The notes under the pieces: model-generated | Told to the model about the DNA's origin: nothing | Database searches by the model: none | What the model saw: only the letters and a program-made list of their open reading frames with translations | From: CAZAPV01 sp964487195 | GTDB taxonomy: Bacteria; Patescibacteriota; Patescibacteriia; SG8-24 | Assembly: GCA_964487195.1 (NCBI GenBank) | Contig: CAZAPV010000006.1 | Location: 1-30,750, forward strand | DNA: 30,750 nt | Direction of reading: 5' to 3' | Shown here: piece by piece, positions 29,417 through 30,750 of the stretch | Layout: every line of letters begins with the position of its first letter | Numbering within the stretch: position 1 is the first letter of the stretch | Translations under genes and position numbers: made by a program

Positions 29417-29447
29417 CCCCCCGAAGCCTTGCGCGAAGGGGGGTTTT
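29415..29447 (+). terminator. Intrinsic terminator of tdk
   Basis: AACCCCCC / GGGGGGTT with a 15-base loop that can itself partly pair (CCTT / AAGG), followed by TTTT. It begins in the TAA of tdk and ends in the stop of the convergent gene. Confidence 0.8.
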
Positions 29448-30000
29448 ACAATTCCGGATTCGTCGGTTCGTGCGCGTTTTTCCGGTACTCTTCCGCCAGT
29501 TCGAGGATCCGTTTGCGGACGATGTCCGGACGGTGCACCCGCTCGAAGTCGAACCGTTCCACTTCGCCCGCGGTCTGCACGTAGACGTCGCCGTAGTTGA
29601 ACATCGACGGGAGGATCCCTTTCACTTCGGACGTCACGTCCTGTACGCGCAGCAGGTCGAGCTCGGATACCGTCCGCGCGAACAACCCCTTCTGTTCGAT
29701 GCTGACGATTTTGTGCGTCGTCACGATCCAGGCAGTGAGGTAGTAATTCACGAACGAGGTGATGAAGAACAGCCAGGTGATCAGGTAGAACGCGCTCGTC
29801 AGCAAGATCAGCAGCGGCCGCGTCACCGGTCCCATGAGCAGCGTCGGCCACAGCTTGAGCAGCAGGAACCACGCGCCGACCGGGACGACCGCGATGATGC
29901 CGATCATGAACAGGTCGCCGAAGAACAGCAGCCAGTGGCGGCGCAGGAAGAACACCGCCCGTTCGTCTTGTTCGAGGTCCGCGAGCGCGTCGACGTTCAT
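29446..30000 (-). CDS. PH-like (bPH2/DUF304-type) membrane protein, 184 aa
   Basis: Two to three membrane helices (about residues 22-46 and 55-90) are followed by a soluble domain of about 90 residues. The soluble segment WIVTTHKIVSIEQKGLFARTV, then LDLLRVQDVTSEVKG and GDVYVQT, is typical of the bacterial pleckstrin-like domain bPH2 (DUF304). The function of this family is unknown; a membrane-associated binding or scaffold role is commonly assumed. The start at 30000 overlaps the stop of the upstream small membrane protein as ATGA; an in-frame ATG at 30063 would run through that gene. It is the third gene of an operon led by ruvB. Confidence 0.85.
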   Translation of the reverse strand: MNVDALADLEQDERAVFFLRRHWLLFFGDLFMIGIIAVVPVGAWFLLLKLWPTLLMGPVTRPLLILLTSAFYLITWLFFITSFVNYYLTAWIVTTHKIVSIEQKGLFARTVSELDLLRVQDVTSEVKGILPSMFNYGDVYVQTAGEVERFDFERVHRPDIVRKRILELAEEYRKNAHEPTNPEL

Positions 30001-30263
30001 GGTTGGAATGTCGGCAGTGAACCGCCGACGAAAGGGATCGCGAAGGAGATCGTCCTCGCCCAATCGACATCCGCAGTGGCGAGCCAGGTGACGTACAGCA
30101 CCGCGACCGCGCCGGCGAGGAACAGGAACGTCGCCGCGAAACTCAACGCCGTGGTCGCGCCGTACTTCACGAGGTGGTGGATGTTCAAGAGCGCGAAGAT
30201 CGCGAAGAACGCGAGCGCGAGCGCGTACGGGATCAGGATGACGGAGAACGGGAAGGAGATCAT
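29997..30263 (-). CDS. Small membrane protein, 88 aa
   Basis: Two hydrophobic helices (about 4-28 and 40-62) with a short basic turn (HHLVKYG) and a polar C-terminus. No family is recognised. It overlaps ruvB upstream and the PH-like gene downstream by ATGA junctions on both sides, so all three are translated together. It might be a partner of the PH-like protein; that is inferred from position alone. Confidence 0.75.
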   Translation of the reverse strand: MISFPFSVILIPYALALAFFAIFALLNIHHLVKYGATTALSFAATFLFLAGAVAVLYVTWLATADVDWARTISFAIPFVGGSLPTFQP

Positions 30264-30750
30264 AGGAGCGCTGCCGGCTGCGCGGGATAGGGGATGCCGA
30301 GATGGGCGTAGGCGTGCGGCGTCGCGACGCGACCGCGCGGCGTGCGGTCGATGAAGCCGAGCTGCAGCAGGAACGGTTCGTGCACCAGTTCGAGCGTGTC
30401 GATCTCTTCGGAGGTGGCGGCGGCGAGCGTCTGGATGCCGACCGGACCGCCGCTGAACTTCACGATGATCGTTTCGAGGATGCGGCGGTCGGTGACGTCG
30501 AGTCCCTGGCCGTCGATTTCGAGCATGGCGAGCGCGGCCGCGGCGGTTTTCGCGTCGATTGTGCCGTCGCTTTTGACGTCGGCGAAATCGCGCACGCGCT
30601 TGAGCAGCCGGTTCGCGATGCGCGGGGTGCCGCGCGAGCGCGAGGCGATGAGCGCGGCGGCATCCTTGGGAACGTCCGCGCCGAGGATCGCGGCGCTCCT
30701 CGACACGATCGTGGTCAGTTCTTCCGCGCTGTAGAAATCGAGGTGGTACG
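30260..30750 (-). CDS. ruvB: Holliday junction branch migration ATPase RuvB, 3' part
   Basis: The gene runs off the right edge; the last 162 residues are present. The fragment opens with YHLDFYSAEELTTIV and continues through the sensor 2 region SRGTPRIANRLLKRVRDFAD (arginine-rich, residues about 42-61 of the fragment). It ends in the winged-helix DNA-binding domain with GFIDRTPRGRVATPHAYAHLG. RuvB is the hexameric motor that, with RuvA, drives branch migration at Holliday junctions. The Walker motifs lie outside the window. Its stop overlaps the next gene as ATGA. Confidence 0.94.
   Translation of the reverse strand, partial: YHLDFYSAEELTTIVSRSAAILGADVPKDAAALIASRSRGTPRIANRLLKRVRDFADVKSDGTIDAKTAAAALAMLEIDGQGLDVTDRRILETIIVKFSGGPVGIQTLAAATSEEIDTLELVHEPFLLQLGFIDRTPRGRVATPHAYAHLGIPYPAQPAALL

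Noticed and set aside
1..30750. CRISPR arrays, insertion sequences, integrases, phage genes and replication origins
   Set aside because: No regularly spaced repeats, transposase or integrase motifs, or clusters of DnaA boxes were seen. The only repeat found is the pair in the DUF2079 gene.

Overview
The window is high-GC bacterial DNA, read with the standard code: TGA acts as a stop at many ATGA gene overlaps, which argues against the Gracilibacteria/SR1 code. Gene density is very high, strands switch often, and there are many lipoproteins, GT-C glycosyltransferases and small two-helix pilin-like proteins of the TrbC/VirB2 (Mbov_0395-like) type. Solute-binding lipoproteins occur without permease genes. 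This combination resembles a Candidate Phyla Radiation (Patescibacteria) lineage, perhaps parcubacterial. That placement is an inference from gene content; no rRNA is present. A 100-N scaffold gap (22966-23065) shows that this is a draft assembly.

Layout. 1-1151 (+): the end of an NAD-dependent epimerase and a membrane protein. 1203-2354 (-): a small lipoprotein and a trypsin-like protease lipoprotein. 2462-3505 (+): a membrane-anchored glycoside hydrolase. 3509-5565 (-): a CorC/CNNM-like protein and a C39-like cysteine peptidase. 5654-11027 (+): a three-cysteine ferredoxin with its FAD reductase, then an STT3-like GT-C protein overlapping a GT2/GT-C fusion. 11033-13108 (-): a DUF2079 membrane protein carrying two in-frame copies of a GC-rich, partly palindromic repeat. 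13201-16309 (+): four uncharacterised envelope-type genes behind clear sigma70-type promoters. 16392-22779 (-): a long operon of solute-binding lipoprotein, galU, second solute-binding lipoprotein and six tandem pilin-like genes. 22878-22964 (+): tRNA-Ser(CGA) at the edge of the gap, followed by the end of a coiled-coil gene. 23432-26079 (-): a Wzx-like flippase and a WzyC/O-antigen-ligase-like protein. 26114-29416 (+): a SpoIID/Ig-like wall protein, a D,D-carboxypeptidase and thymidine kinase. 29446-30750 (-): ruvB (3' part), a small membrane protein and a PH-like membrane protein.

How the genes fit together. Most of the window serves the cell surface: nucleotide-sugar supply (galU, the epimerase), lipid-linked sugar and polymer handling (GT2, GT-C, flippase, ligase), peptidoglycan trimming (SpoIID, D,D-carboxypeptidase), and a pilus or conjugation-like apparatus (the pilin array). 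The most unusual elements are the solute-binding/galU/six-pilin operon, the repeat inserted twice in the DUF2079 gene, and a recurring promoter layout in which the -10 hexamer lies 6-8 bases before ATG, implying leaderless mRNAs, alongside a second class of genes with Shine-Dalgarno leaders.
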